Shown piece after piece: positions 32,695-40,922 of a stretch of 64,000 nucleotides of DNA. Both the position numbers and the translations under genes were made by a program. The notes under the pieces are model-generated. The model saw nothing but the letters and a program-made list of their open reading frames with translations. It had not been told where the DNA came from and did no database searches. This DNA comes from Pelagicoccus sp. SDUM812005 (GTDB taxonomy: Bacteria > Verrucomicrobiota > Verrucomicrobiia > Opitutales > Opitutaceae): contig NZ_JARXIA010000007.1 in NCBI RefSeq assembly GCF_031127875.1, forward strand, positions 1-64,000, in the 5' to 3' direction. Position 1 is the first letter of the stretch. Each line of letters begins with the position of its first letter.

Positions 32695-34127
32695 CCGTGA
32701 AGAAGCGTTCTGATTTTTGAAATTATCGCTGCGGTCTTCTCTTGAGACTTCGTAAGGGAATCTAACACGTCATTGACCGACAAGTCGGACTCAGACTCTT
32801 CCTCGTGTGGATTCTTCACGTCCAGGTCGAAGCCCTTTTTGAGGTCTTTGACGGAGACTTTCCAAGCGCGGTCTGACTTTTTGCGTTTGTGCCACCATTT
32901 GATCATGGGGGCGAACTCGTCGAATTGGATGGGCTTGGTCTTGGAGTAGCTTTTTTGCCCTTCGGGGAGGCGGTGCTCGTAGTACCAGATGTCTTTGGTG
33001 GGCGTGCCTTTTTCGAAAAATAATAGGTTTGTGGATACAGTGGCGGGATGGAAGGTGGACTGCGGGAGGCGGACGATGGTGTGCAGGTTGCAGTCGGTGA
33101 GCAGCTTTTCGCGGATGCGTTCCTTGTATCCATCTCCGGTGATACAGCCGTCGGGCAGGACGATGGCGCAGCGGCCGCCGGGCTTGAGGAGCTGGAGCAT
33201 GAGAATGACGAAGAGGTCGGCGGATTCGCGACAGCGGAAGGCGGCGGGAAAGTTGGTCTCGACGCCTTCGGCGATGCCGGCTCCAAAGGGCGGATTGGCA
33301 AGGATGACTTCGACTTGGTCGCGCGGTCCGATGGAGGCGTATTCGGTCTTGAGGCTGTCTCGGTAGTGGTAGTCGGGCACGTCGATACCGTGCAGGATGA
33401 GATTGGTGAGGCCGAGAACGTAGGCGACGGGCTTGTATTCCCAGCCGGTGACAGTTTTCTGAAGCGTGGCTTCGTCGGGCAGGTCGTGGACTTCGTTGGC
33501 CCGGATGTAGTCGATAGCGGCGGAAAGGAAGCCGCCGGTGCCTGCTGCGGGGTCGAGTACGTGCTCGCCTAGACGAGGATTGGTCATCTGGGTCATGAGC
33601 TGGGTGATGGCCCGCGGGGTGTAGTATTCGCCTTTGTTGCCGGCGTCGCGCAGCTCGATGAGGATGGACTCGTAGATGGTGCCGAAGATATGGCGGTCGT
33701 CGCTGTTGTTGAAATCGAAGCCATTGAGCTGGTTGATCACCTTGCGCATGGCGTAGCCGGACTTCATGTAGTTGTTTAGTCCGTCGAAGACTTCGCGTAC
33801 CAGGGCGGCGCGCTCGGGGGCTTTGGAAGACTGGAGGTTCTTGAGTTTGACGAAGAGGCCTTCAGTGGGATGGTCGATGAAGAGGCGGAGCTCGTCGCCG
33901 GTGATGCCTTCGGGATCGGTGGCCCAGTTTCGCCACTGGAATTGCTCGGGAATGATGGACTGGTAGCCCTTTCGGATGTACTCTAACTCTTGGTCCTTCT
34001 CGTCGAGGATTTTGAGAAAGAGCATCCAGCCTAGCTGCTCCAGGCGTTGAGCGTCGCCGGAGATGCCTTGGTCTTCGTTCCGCATGATGTTGCGGACGTT
34101 TTTGATGATGGAGGAAATGTTGGGCAT
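32691..34127 (-). CDS. hsdM: Type I restriction-modification methyltransferase HsdM
   Basis: 478 residues. The HsdM N-terminal helical domain (IIKNVRNIMRNEDQGISGDAQ) leads into an N6-adenine methyltransferase: VLDPAAGTGGFLSAAIDYI as the AdoMet motif, and the catalytic NPPFG near residue 277 (in VILANPPFGAGIAEG). A C-terminal helical tail ends in KIRTLLHG. It methylates adenine in the site read by HsdS, protecting host DNA and forming the core of the restriction complex. The ATG at 34127 is clear. Upstream lies 145 bp to the Abi/HEPN gene. Confidence 0.95.
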   Translation of the reverse strand: MPNISSIIKNVRNIMRNEDQGISGDAQRLEQLGWMLFLKILDEKDQELEYIRKGYQSIIPEQFQWRNWATDPEGITGDELRLFIDHPTEGLFVKLKNLQSSKAPERAALVREVFDGLNNYMKSGYAMRKVINQLNGFDFNNSDDRHIFGTIYESILIELRDAGNKGEYYTPRAITQLMTQMTNPRLGEHVLDPAAGTGGFLSAAIDYIRANEVHDLPDEATLQKTVTGWEYKPVAYVLGLTNLILHGIDVPDYHYRDSLKTEYASIGPRDQVEVILANPPFGAGIAEGVETNFPAAFRCRESADLFVILMLQLLKPGGRCAIVLPDGCITGDGYKERIREKLLTDCNLHTIVRLPQSTFHPATVSTNLLFFEKGTPTKDIWYYEHRLPEGQKSYSKTKPIQFDEFAPMIKWWHKRKKSDRAWKVSVKDLKKGFDLDVKNPHEEESESDLSVNDVLDSLTKSQEKTAAIISKIRTLLHG

Positions 34128-34272
34128 GAAATGGAGTGTTCGCGAAAGGGTGGGCTTCTAGCGAATTTTCAGACAGGGGAAACTATAATCTGGCCGCGAT
34201 GGGTGGAGTGTTGGAGCAAGAGCTTGAGATGTTCGCTACGGTGACGCTGGCTAAAGCTCAGCGCTACGTGCA

Positions 34273-34944
34273 TCAGAGGCTTTCGATCTTTTTTAGCCAC
34301 GGAACGAGTCCTGCGGCACGGACGGCGTCGAAACGGTCTAGACTCTTTGCGTAGTTGGCTAGTTCGGGGCAGATCCATCGTGTGATGGTTGCAATGTGTT
34401 GGTGCCGCAGATCGAGGTCTTTCCAATGGAGGATGCGCTCGTGGTGGAAAACTCGGTTGCGCAAGTCCCTGATTGCGAGCCAGCGGAGGTCTAGCTTAGT
34501 GGTGTTGCGCTCTGCCTTGGGGGCGTGCTGAAAGACCGTTTTTGCTATGTGGTGGCTGAGACCGGTGCGGTTGTGCTGTTTGTTAAAGAAGCCAGTCCAG
34601 AAGCCAAAGCTCAGCTCAGCGACTATGCGTCCGGGACTGGTTGGCTTACGGAGTTTTTGTAGAGTGATCTTAGCCTCTTGGACTTTGGTGTTTTGCCAAG
34701 GAAGGAGTTTCGCAGCTCCGTCGTACCAGTTTTCGGCTCCGAAGCGGTTTGTGAAGGAAGTGTGTATGGCATTGCGGAGGGCGATTTCCGCAAACTGAAG
34801 CGAGGGGTAGAGGGCTTCTGCGAGAGCCATGTTGAGAGCGTAGCGAGCTAGGGCGGTTTTCTCGTCGGCTCCGTCTTGACGATAGGCGTCCAGCCGTTCG
34901 GTATGCAGGGCGGCTTCGATCTGAGGAAAGGAAGGTGGGGTCAT
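34273..34944 (-). CDS. Abi-like (Abi_2/AbiD-AbiF type) HEPN protein
   Basis: 223 residues. It follows the Abi_2-family pattern: YALNMALAEALYPSLQFAEIALRNAIH, GRIVAELSFGFWTGFF and IRDLRNRVFHHERI. The last holds the HEPN ribonuclease motif R-x4-H (R162-NRVF-H167), the usual catalytic site of abortive-infection RNases. Such proteins arrest the cell by cleaving RNA after phage attack. The gene is inserted between hsdR and hsdM in the same direction, where type I systems often host accessory genes. The trigger and any antitoxin are unknown; the restriction system itself may act as the guard or trigger. Confidence 0.8.
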   Translation of the reverse strand: MTPPSFPQIEAALHTERLDAYRQDGADEKTALARYALNMALAEALYPSLQFAEIALRNAIHTSFTNRFGAENWYDGAAKLLPWQNTKVQEAKITLQKLRKPTSPGRIVAELSFGFWTGFFNKQHNRTGLSHHIAKTVFQHAPKAERNTTKLDLRWLAIRDLRNRVFHHERILHWKDLDLRHQHIATITRWICPELANYAKSLDRFDAVRAAGLVPWLKKIESL

Positions 34945-35020
34945 GCGGAGGGGACGAGTAGCTCAGAAGAATTCAATTGACTACGAGGTCAATAGGTCGA
35001 TGTTAGAGATCGTACACCTC

Positions 35021-35071
35021 GGAACCCCTTCCTTCGCTCAATGTAGCGAATAGGCGCCGGGGTTTCTTTTT
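35021..35071. repeat. Nested inverted repeat between hsdR and the Abi/HEPN gene
   Basis: Outer arms GGAACCCC (35021-35028) and GGGGTTTC (35059-35066) enclose an inner pair TTCGCT/AGCGAA (35033-35050), followed by five T on the plus strand. The T-run points away from the operon, so a terminator for minus-strand hsdR is unlikely; it may be an RNA structure within the polycistronic transcript or the scar of an insertion. Confidence 0.5.
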
Positions 35072-35104
35072 GCCCAGGCGAAACGAAGCGAATCAATCTA
35101 CGAG

Positions 35105-37492
35105 TCATGATGCTTCGTACAGGGCTGTTGCCAGAGTGTGGACCGCCTCGTCGTAACCGTTTTTGCCCCCGAAGGCTTTGATGATCTCCGGAGCTGTGCC
35201 GAGGGTGTTGATGGGTCGGAGGGTAATGACTGCGGGGTCTTCTAGGTCGGACAAGCCCTCGTCGGCATACTTGTCTAGCAGCCCGTCTAGGACGGAACGG
35301 GCGAGTTCCCCATAGCGAGTGAAGTAGTCGCGTTTGCGAACGTTGTCGGCGCGTTCGCGGCGGGTAAGCGGTTTTTGCTCGAAGGCGATGTGGCAAATTA
35401 GGTCGAACGGTTCGAAGTCGGCTCCAACTTCTTCCTGGAGAGCGGAGAAGAATATTCCTTTGGTCTCCAGTTCTTCGACGATAGCTCGCTTGCGGTCAGC
35501 GTTCTTCCAAGACGTCAGGAATTCGTCGAGCGAGGCGTAGGAGCGTCGGATGCTGTTTCGAGTGTAGTCGAGGAGGCGTTCGGTGATGATCTTGCCATCG
35601 GGGCCCATGTACATGACCCGCTCTTTTACGACCATGACGTCGATCCCGTTTACGGTGACTTTGCGGCGTCGAGGGTAGTCGTTGGCGTCTTCGGCGAGGA
35701 TGGAGATATCGGGGCGTTCGGAATCTGCGAAGTCAACTGCGTCACCCGATACATCGTCGATGATCTCCTCTTCGCTCGCCTCACTGTCCGCTCCTGAAAT
35801 GTTGTCTTGCTCGGAGGTGTCCTTGATGCGCACCGGATCGCCGTCGAATTCGGGGTCAGCGAAGAGAGCGGTGACGTTTCGAAAATCCATGATGGTGAAG
35901 TAGTGCTTACCGAAGTCTTCGTTGATGCGGGTACCGCGTCCAATGATCTGCTTGAACTCGGTCATGGATTTGATCTCGGAGTCGAGCACGATGAGCTTGC
36001 AGGTCTGAGCGTCGACGCCAGTGGTCATGAGCTTGGAGGTGGTGGCGATGACGGGGTAGCGCTCGGAAGGGCTGATAAAGGCATCGAGGTGCGCTTTGCC
36101 GATGGCGTTGTCGCCTGTGATTTGCATGACGTATTTGGAATTCTGCGACACGAGATCTTGATTGGCGTTTGCTAGCTCGGTCCGCATACCTTCCGCGTGC
36201 TCGATATCGGTGCAGAAGACGATTGTCTTAGAGAAGCGGTCGCTGCCCTTGAGGAATTCGGTGATTTTCTTGGCTACGGTTTGGCGGCGTTCTTCGACGA
36301 CGATGTTTTTGTCAAAGTCGCTGCGGTTGTAGACGCGGTCCTCGACTTCGTCGCCATCCTTATCCTTGTACCCTGCGGGTGGTCTCCAACCTTCGGCATC
36401 GATGTCGAGGGTGACTTTGATCACTTTGTATGGAGCTAGGAATCCATCTTCGATGCCTTGTTTTAACGAATAGGTGTAGAGTGGGTCGCCGAAGTATTCT
36501 GAACTGGATACGTCCTCGGTTTCTTTGGGGGTGGCGGTGAGGCCGACGTGAGTGGCTTTCGAAAAATAGTTCAGAATCTCCCGCCACTTGCTGTTGTCCC
36601 TGGCACTGCCGCGATGGCATTCGTCGATGACGACTAGATCGAAAAAGTCGGGACTGAACTGCTTGTAAGCGTCGGTGTCGTTGTTGTCCGATAGCCCTTG
36701 GTATAGGGCGAGGTAGATGTTGTAAGCAGTATCGATCTGCTTCTTCTTGATGACCGTCATGGCCTCCTTGAAATGCCGGAAGTCCCCACGTACTGTTTGG
36801 TCGATGAGAGCTGTACGGTCGGCAAGGAAGAGGATGCGTTTCTTAACGCCACTTTTCCAAAGACGGTAAATGATCTGAAATGCGGTGTAGGTTTTGCCGG
36901 TGCCGGTGGCCATCACAAGCAGATGACGATTGTCGCCTTCGTTGCGGGCGATGGCGTTGACCGTGCGATTGACGGCAATCTGCTGGTAGTAGCGAGGGGT
37001 TCGCTTTGGGGTGTCGATGTAGTAGTCTTGAGAAGCGATCGATTCGGCCTCGGAAGTGATGTTTTTGGCTATGCAGTACTTTCGCCAAAGAGCTTCGGGC
37101 GAGGGAAAGGATTCGAGGCTCAGCTCGGATTCAATAGGGCTATCTGACGCCGTCTTGTCGTGGAAGGCGAAGGCGTCGCCGTTGCTGCTGAAGACAAAAG
37201 GAATGTCTAAGGTCTCAGCGTAACCTAGCGCTTGCTGGAGACCTGCTTTGACGGAATGCTTGTTGTCCTTCGCCTCAATTACAGCGAGTGGGATGTTCGG
37301 TTTGTAGTAGAGTATGTAGTCCGCGCGTTTTCGTTCGCCACGAGTATGAAGCTTGCCTCGAACATAGATGCGTCCATCGGTGAACGAGACCTCTTCGCGT
37401 ATTTGTGATGCGTTGTCCCAACCCGCTGCGATGATGCTAGGCGTAATGAACTTGGTGCAGATGTCGCGTTCGCTGAGGGACTTTTTGTTCAT
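35105..37492 (-). CDS. hsdR: Type I restriction endonuclease subunit HsdR
   Basis: 795 residues. The N-terminal nuclease has RADYILYYKPNIPLAVIEAKDNKH with Asp58 and E73-A-K75 (PD-(D/E)xK). The SF2 translocase shows Walker A MATGTGKT (about 194-201), VVIDECH (DEAH-like, 290-293), THVGLTATP and the later QIIGRGTR motif VI. The C-terminal helical domain carries the HsdM contact region. It translocates and cuts DNA lacking the system's methylation. The start is ATG at 37492. It is first in the operon, 160 bp before the Abi/HEPN gene. Size and motifs are typical and intact. Confidence 0.95.
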   Translation of the reverse strand: MNKKSLSERDICTKFITPSIIAAGWDNASQIREEVSFTDGRIYVRGKLHTRGERKRADYILYYKPNIPLAVIEAKDNKHSVKAGLQQALGYAETLDIPFVFSSNGDAFAFHDKTASDSPIESELSLESFPSPEALWRKYCIAKNITSEAESIASQDYYIDTPKRTPRYYQQIAVNRTVNAIARNEGDNRHLLVMATGTGKTYTAFQIIYRLWKSGVKKRILFLADRTALIDQTVRGDFRHFKEAMTVIKKKQIDTAYNIYLALYQGLSDNNDTDAYKQFSPDFFDLVVIDECHRGSARDNSKWREILNYFSKATHVGLTATPKETEDVSSSEYFGDPLYTYSLKQGIEDGFLAPYKVIKVTLDIDAEGWRPPAGYKDKDGDEVEDRVYNRSDFDKNIVVEERRQTVAKKITEFLKGSDRFSKTIVFCTDIEHAEGMRTELANANQDLVSQNSKYVMQITGDNAIGKAHLDAFISPSERYPVIATTSKLMTTGVDAQTCKLIVLDSEIKSMTEFKQIIGRGTRINEDFGKHYFTIMDFRNVTALFADPEFDGDPVRIKDTSEQDNISGADSEASEEEIIDDVSGDAVDFADSERPDISILAEDANDYPRRRKVTVNGIDVMVVKERVMYMGPDGKIITERLLDYTRNSIRRSYASLDEFLTSWKNADRKRAIVEELETKGIFFSALQEEVGADFEPFDLICHIAFEQKPLTRRERADNVRKRDYFTRYGELARSVLDGLLDKYADEGLSDLEDPAVITLRPINTLGTAPEIIKAFGGKNGYDEAVHTLATALYEAS

Positions 37493-38010
37493 ACCACGGT
37501 CGCGAGGTTGTCGGTGGAGTTTTTTGGGGAAGAGGTTTTTCTACTGGCAGGCATCGGAAGGGATGGAGGAAGCGGGCGCGATCGCAAATGGGGCTGTGGT
37601 AGGCTAGAGTTGTTCGAGGACAGGGATTTTAATGCGCGACGTAAAAGTCTGCGGCAATGGTAAAAGCGCCTATGGTGCCAATATCAGGAAAGCAGCTAGG
37701 TAGCGGGCTGCTGGCGTCAGCGGCGCGAAGGGCACTCTCCGTTGAATATCTGGAGGAGTGCGGGGGCGAGCGTGCTCTTGATGTGCCAGATCAGCGTCTG
37801 GGCGAAAGGCCGCAGGTAGTGCGGATTTTGGATACGGAGCTAGGTGAGGCAGGTGGGAACAGGCGTGTTCGGCGAACTCGCTCTACCTCGTAGGGCGGGA
37901 CTTGCGCTGCCTGGGCATAGCTTTGCAGTGCCACGGGATTGTAAGGCCCGCCTACTGTTTATGGCGCTAGGCTGGATTTGGGGAGTCGCGGCGTGCTTAC
38001 CGTTTTTCTT
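37493..38010. other. Gene-free gap at the edge of the defence operon
   Basis: About 520 bp containing the hsdR promoter and the end of the transporter transcript. Short plus-strand reading frames here have no homology-like motifs or ribosome sites and are not called. An imperfect inverted repeat, GTAGGGCGGG (37890-37899) with GCCCGCCTAC (37946-37955), is visible and shares the word TAGGGCGGGAC with the palindromic elements at 42136 and 58047. Confidence 0.4.
37890..37955. repeat. Imperfect inverted repeat related to REP-like elements
   Basis: Arms of ten bases match with mismatches around a 46-nt spacer. Its outer word TAGGGCGGGAC is the reverse complement of a segment inside the 105-bp elements at 42136-42239 and 58047-58151, so all three may belong to one family of small palindromic elements. 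Confidence 0.4.
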
Positions 38011-39474
38011 TTATACGACCTTGCCGCGGCGTTCTTCTAGCTCGCCTTTGAGTCGTATGACGCCGTCGTCGGTAAGTGGATACTTGCGGGCGATGATGTA
38101 GGCGATGGTCAAGAGAGCGGCTGGAATCAGCGAGTAGCAGAGGCGGATGGAGAGGATGGCTCCGTCGCCTTGGTCGGCGCCTTTGGAGACGTCGAAGCCG
38201 GTGATGTCGAGCATGGAGTTGGAGACGAGCAGGGTGCCGGTGAGGGCGACCTTTTCGATCCAGTTGGCCACGGCGGCGTACATGCCTTCGCGGCGCATGC
38301 CGGTGCTGAGCTCGTCGTAGTCGGCGGTGTCGGCCTTCATGGGGTCGATGAGGACCCAGAACCCGGAGAAGGCGGGCGAGAGGGCCAGCATGGTCACGAA
38401 CTGCAGCCAGGGGGCGTGGGGCGTGTAGCTGAAGAATTTGGAGGCGGAGGCGACGATGCCGATGAGCAGGCACCATTGCAGGACCTTGAGCTTGCCGACG
38501 CGGTTGGCGATCTTGCTGACGATGGGGACGGCGACGAGGCCGGCGACGCCGTAGAGGGTCATGGCGAGGGCGTGGTACTTGGCGCCTTGTTCGGTGTCAC
38601 CGGGGAAGACGTGGTAGCTGTTCACGTAGATGCCCAGGATGTTGACCATGCTGGTGCCGATGAGCATGCCGACGACGATGGAGACGAGGCAGCGGAAGGG
38701 GCGGTTGGCGAGGGTGAGCTTAACGGCTTTGACGAGCTTTACCTTTTGCTGCTGGGCGGCTCGTTTCTCGAAGCGTTCTCGGGTGTTGAGCACGGCGGGA
38801 ATGGCTAGGAGAATGAAGAGTCCTCCGATGATGAGTCCGACGGCCCGGAAGCCGGATATGGTGCTGTCGAAGAAGTCGAGCTGGGCGATGACGAAGATCC
38901 AGGGGGCGATGAAGTTGATGATCTTCGTGCACATGGCACGGTAGGTCTGGATGCGGAGGCGTTCGCTCGTGTCGGAGCTGAGCTCGTATCCAAGCGTCAA
39001 ATACGGAACGCCGTAGACCGTAAACGCGGTAAAGAACATCAGGCAGGTGACCAGGAAGTAGATGAAGGTCGCAGCTTCTCCCCAGTCTATGGGGACGAGC
39101 CACATGATGGGAAAGGTGATGGCGCAGAGCACGGCGCCGAGGGCGATGAAGGGGCGCCGCCGTCCCCAGCGGGTGCGGGTATTGTCGCTGAGGGAGCCCA
39201 TCAGAGGATCGGTGAAGCCGTCCCAGAGGCGTACGATGGCCATGACGGTTCCGACGAAGGAGGGGCTGAGGCCGAGGGTAAGGTTGTAGAGCGGGTTGGC
39301 GATTTGCATGACCCCGCTGGAGCCTAGCATGAAGGGGATGGTGCCGATGGCGTAGGACAGCTTTTCCTTGAGGGAGGTGCGGTACTCGGCGTTGGGCTTC
39401 GCTTGCTCTGAGTGGCTGCCGTTGGGAGCCGAGGTGGCGTCCGCGCTGGGGGAATCGGGGTTTTCTGGCTTCAT
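38011..39474 (-). CDS. GPH-type MFS sugar:cation symporter
   Basis: 487 residues and about twelve transmembrane helices. The GPH (MelB-like) sequence is clear: YAIGTIPFMLGSSGVMQIANPLYNLTLGLSP, then RLWDGFTDPLMGSLSDNTRTRWGRRRPFI, which holds the Asp-rich cation site and the conserved loop between helices 2 and 3. The substrate is probably a mono- or oligosaccharide, perhaps a uronide. The gene lies 105 bp downstream of a lacI-like gene in the same direction, so the repressor likely controls it. It is the inner-membrane import step of the large polysaccharide locus. Confidence 0.88.
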   Translation of the reverse strand: MKPENPDSPSADATSAPNGSHSEQAKPNAEYRTSLKEKLSYAIGTIPFMLGSSGVMQIANPLYNLTLGLSPSFVGTVMAIVRLWDGFTDPLMGSLSDNTRTRWGRRRPFIALGAVLCAITFPIMWLVPIDWGEAATFIYFLVTCLMFFTAFTVYGVPYLTLGYELSSDTSERLRIQTYRAMCTKIINFIAPWIFVIAQLDFFDSTISGFRAVGLIIGGLFILLAIPAVLNTRERFEKRAAQQQKVKLVKAVKLTLANRPFRCLVSIVVGMLIGTSMVNILGIYVNSYHVFPGDTEQGAKYHALAMTLYGVAGLVAVPIVSKIANRVGKLKVLQWCLLIGIVASASKFFSYTPHAPWLQFVTMLALSPAFSGFWVLIDPMKADTADYDELSTGMRREGMYAAVANWIEKVALTGTLLVSNSMLDITGFDVSKGADQGDGAILSIRLCYSLIPAALLTIAYIIARKYPLTDDGVIRLKGELEERRGKVV

Positions 39475-39579
39475 GTTTTTGGAGAAGCGTTAGCACAGTC
39501 TCGATCTGCTGGCATCCGCAATGGCTGGGAGGGCGCTTAATTAAACATTGGGCGAGCGGACCCGCTGGTGGCGGCCCGG

Positions 39580-40635
39580 CTAGAAGGTTTCGCCGTCGTG
39601 CCAAGTGGACTGCACGAGGAGGCGTTCGTAGGTGCGGGGCAGTCCGGCGTGGTTGCGGGTGATCTGGGAGGCGATGTTCTCCACGGCTCGTTGGCCCATG
39701 AGTTCGCGGTTGCCGATGAGTCCGCTGTCGTCGCCGTTGATGCGGGCGCGGATGTCCAGGCAGATAAAGGGCATGTCCTTGCCGAGCTGCATGTCGTTTC
39801 GCTTGAGGAATTTCTCGAGGTGGGGGCGGGTTCCCAGTTCTCCGATGACGACGTCCGGCTGAGCCCGTTCCATCCACTGAGTCATCTTGTCTTGGATGCA
39901 GGAGCGTTCCTCTTCGGTTTCGTGGCGGAAGAGGTGGATGAGGGAATCGGGGTCGAGGCCTTGCTCGAGGGCGAGGCGCCTGAATCCGTCGGTGAAGGCG
40001 AAGTCGATGCGTTCGTTTTGGGTTTTGGATACGGACAGTCCGATGCGCTTGTGGCCGCGGTCGAGGGCGGCGCGGAAGGCTACGGTGATGGAATGGTAGT
40101 TGTCCGGCATGATGCAATTGACCGGAGTGTGGGCGAAGTTGTAGCCCAGCGAGACGTAGGCGAAGTCGGGCAGGTCGAAGATAGGCTGGGCGAAGATCCA
40201 ATGTCCGCTGGAGAGGGCGAAGACGACGCCTTTGACGCCGCGGTGGCGGAGGATGCTGGCGAAGCGTTCCGGGGAAATCTCGCCGGAGTCGAACTTGAGG
40301 GCTTCCAGGTTGAAGCCGAGGGCTTCGGACTTGTCTTTGACGCCCTTGTAGTACTCGAAGTTGCTGAAGGGGGTGTTGGGGTCGGGCTTGTTGCCGACGT
40401 AGACGAAGGCGATGCTGGCGTTGGCGCTTTTGGCGTTGAGGTAGCGCCGGGAGGTCACGAGGGCCCGCAGCATGGGGTCGGGCCGATATCCCAGCTGGTC
40501 GGCCATTTGCTTGATGGTGTTCTTCAGGTCTTCGGCGACGCGGTGGTCGTCGTTCAATGCCCTCGAGACGGTGACTTGGCTGCACCCGACCTTGCGGGCG
40601 ATGTCGGCTTGGGTTACGCGGAAGTTTTGGTTCAT
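39580..40635 (-). CDS. LacI-family transcriptional regulator
   Basis: 351 residues. The N-terminal helix-turn-helix (VTQADIARKVGCSQVTVSRALND, about 7-29) and hinge (about 45-60) are typical of LacI. The ligand-binding domain follows, with SIAFVYVGNK, GVKGVVFALSSGHW and GHKRIGLSV segments. It probably senses a sugar derived from the neighbouring polysaccharide locus and controls the GPH transporter and the divergent Gfo/Idh gene. A candidate operator word, TTTAGTCATA (40756-40765), lies in its upstream region. The start is ATG at 40635. Confidence 0.92.
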   Translation of the reverse strand: MNQNFRVTQADIARKVGCSQVTVSRALNDDHRVAEDLKNTIKQMADQLGYRPDPMLRALVTSRRYLNAKSANASIAFVYVGNKPDPNTPFSNFEYYKGVKDKSEALGFNLEALKFDSGEISPERFASILRHRGVKGVVFALSSGHWIFAQPIFDLPDFAYVSLGYNFAHTPVNCIMPDNYHSITVAFRAALDRGHKRIGLSVSKTQNERIDFAFTDGFRRLALEQGLDPDSLIHLFRHETEEERSCIQDKMTQWMERAQPDVVIGELGTRPHLEKFLKRNDMQLGKDMPFICLDIRARINGDDSGLIGNRELMGQRAVENIASQITRNHAGLPRTYERLLVQSTWHDGETF

Positions 40636-40922
40636 CGATCTTTGGAGAGGGGTGCTGCTCAGTGGGGTGGAGACCGTTCGTCGGCCCGCTAAGAGCGAGG
40701 GTGTTAGGCGAGAATGGGAGGGGAGGGAGTTGCTGCAAGCTTAGGCTTATGGTTATTTAGTCATAGGGGTAGCGTTGAAGTGTGACCCAGAAAAGGGGCT
40801 TTCTGTACGGTGTCGCGGCCTTGCGGATGCGCGTAATTTAATACTCTTGTGGGAATGGCTCGACCTTGGCAGCGCTCGAGGGCGGCACCCTTTCCTTAAC
40901 TACCAATATTAGCCCTTGTTAA
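40636..40922. promoter_or_regulatory. Divergent control region, lacI / Gfo-Idh
   Basis: 287 bp between two divergent genes of the sugar locus. It contains the TTTAGTCATAGGG word at 40756-40768, part of a partial palindrome ATGGTTAT/TTAGTCAT, and an A+T-rich patch near 40831-40845 (GTAATTTAATAC). It is the natural place for LacI-type control of both directions; the operator itself is inferred. Confidence 0.5.
40749..40768. promoter_or_regulatory. Candidate operator, TTTAGTCATA site 1
   Basis: ATGGTTATTTAGTCATAGGG. It shares TTTAGTCATA with sites at 46893 and 53505 and TTTAGTCAT with 45040, and shows a partial two-fold symmetry TATG...CATA. Confidence 0.5.

Noticed and set aside
37657-37893. 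78-codon plus-strand frame between hsdR and the transporter
   Set aside because: No motif, no ribosome site, low-quality composition; treated as intergenic.
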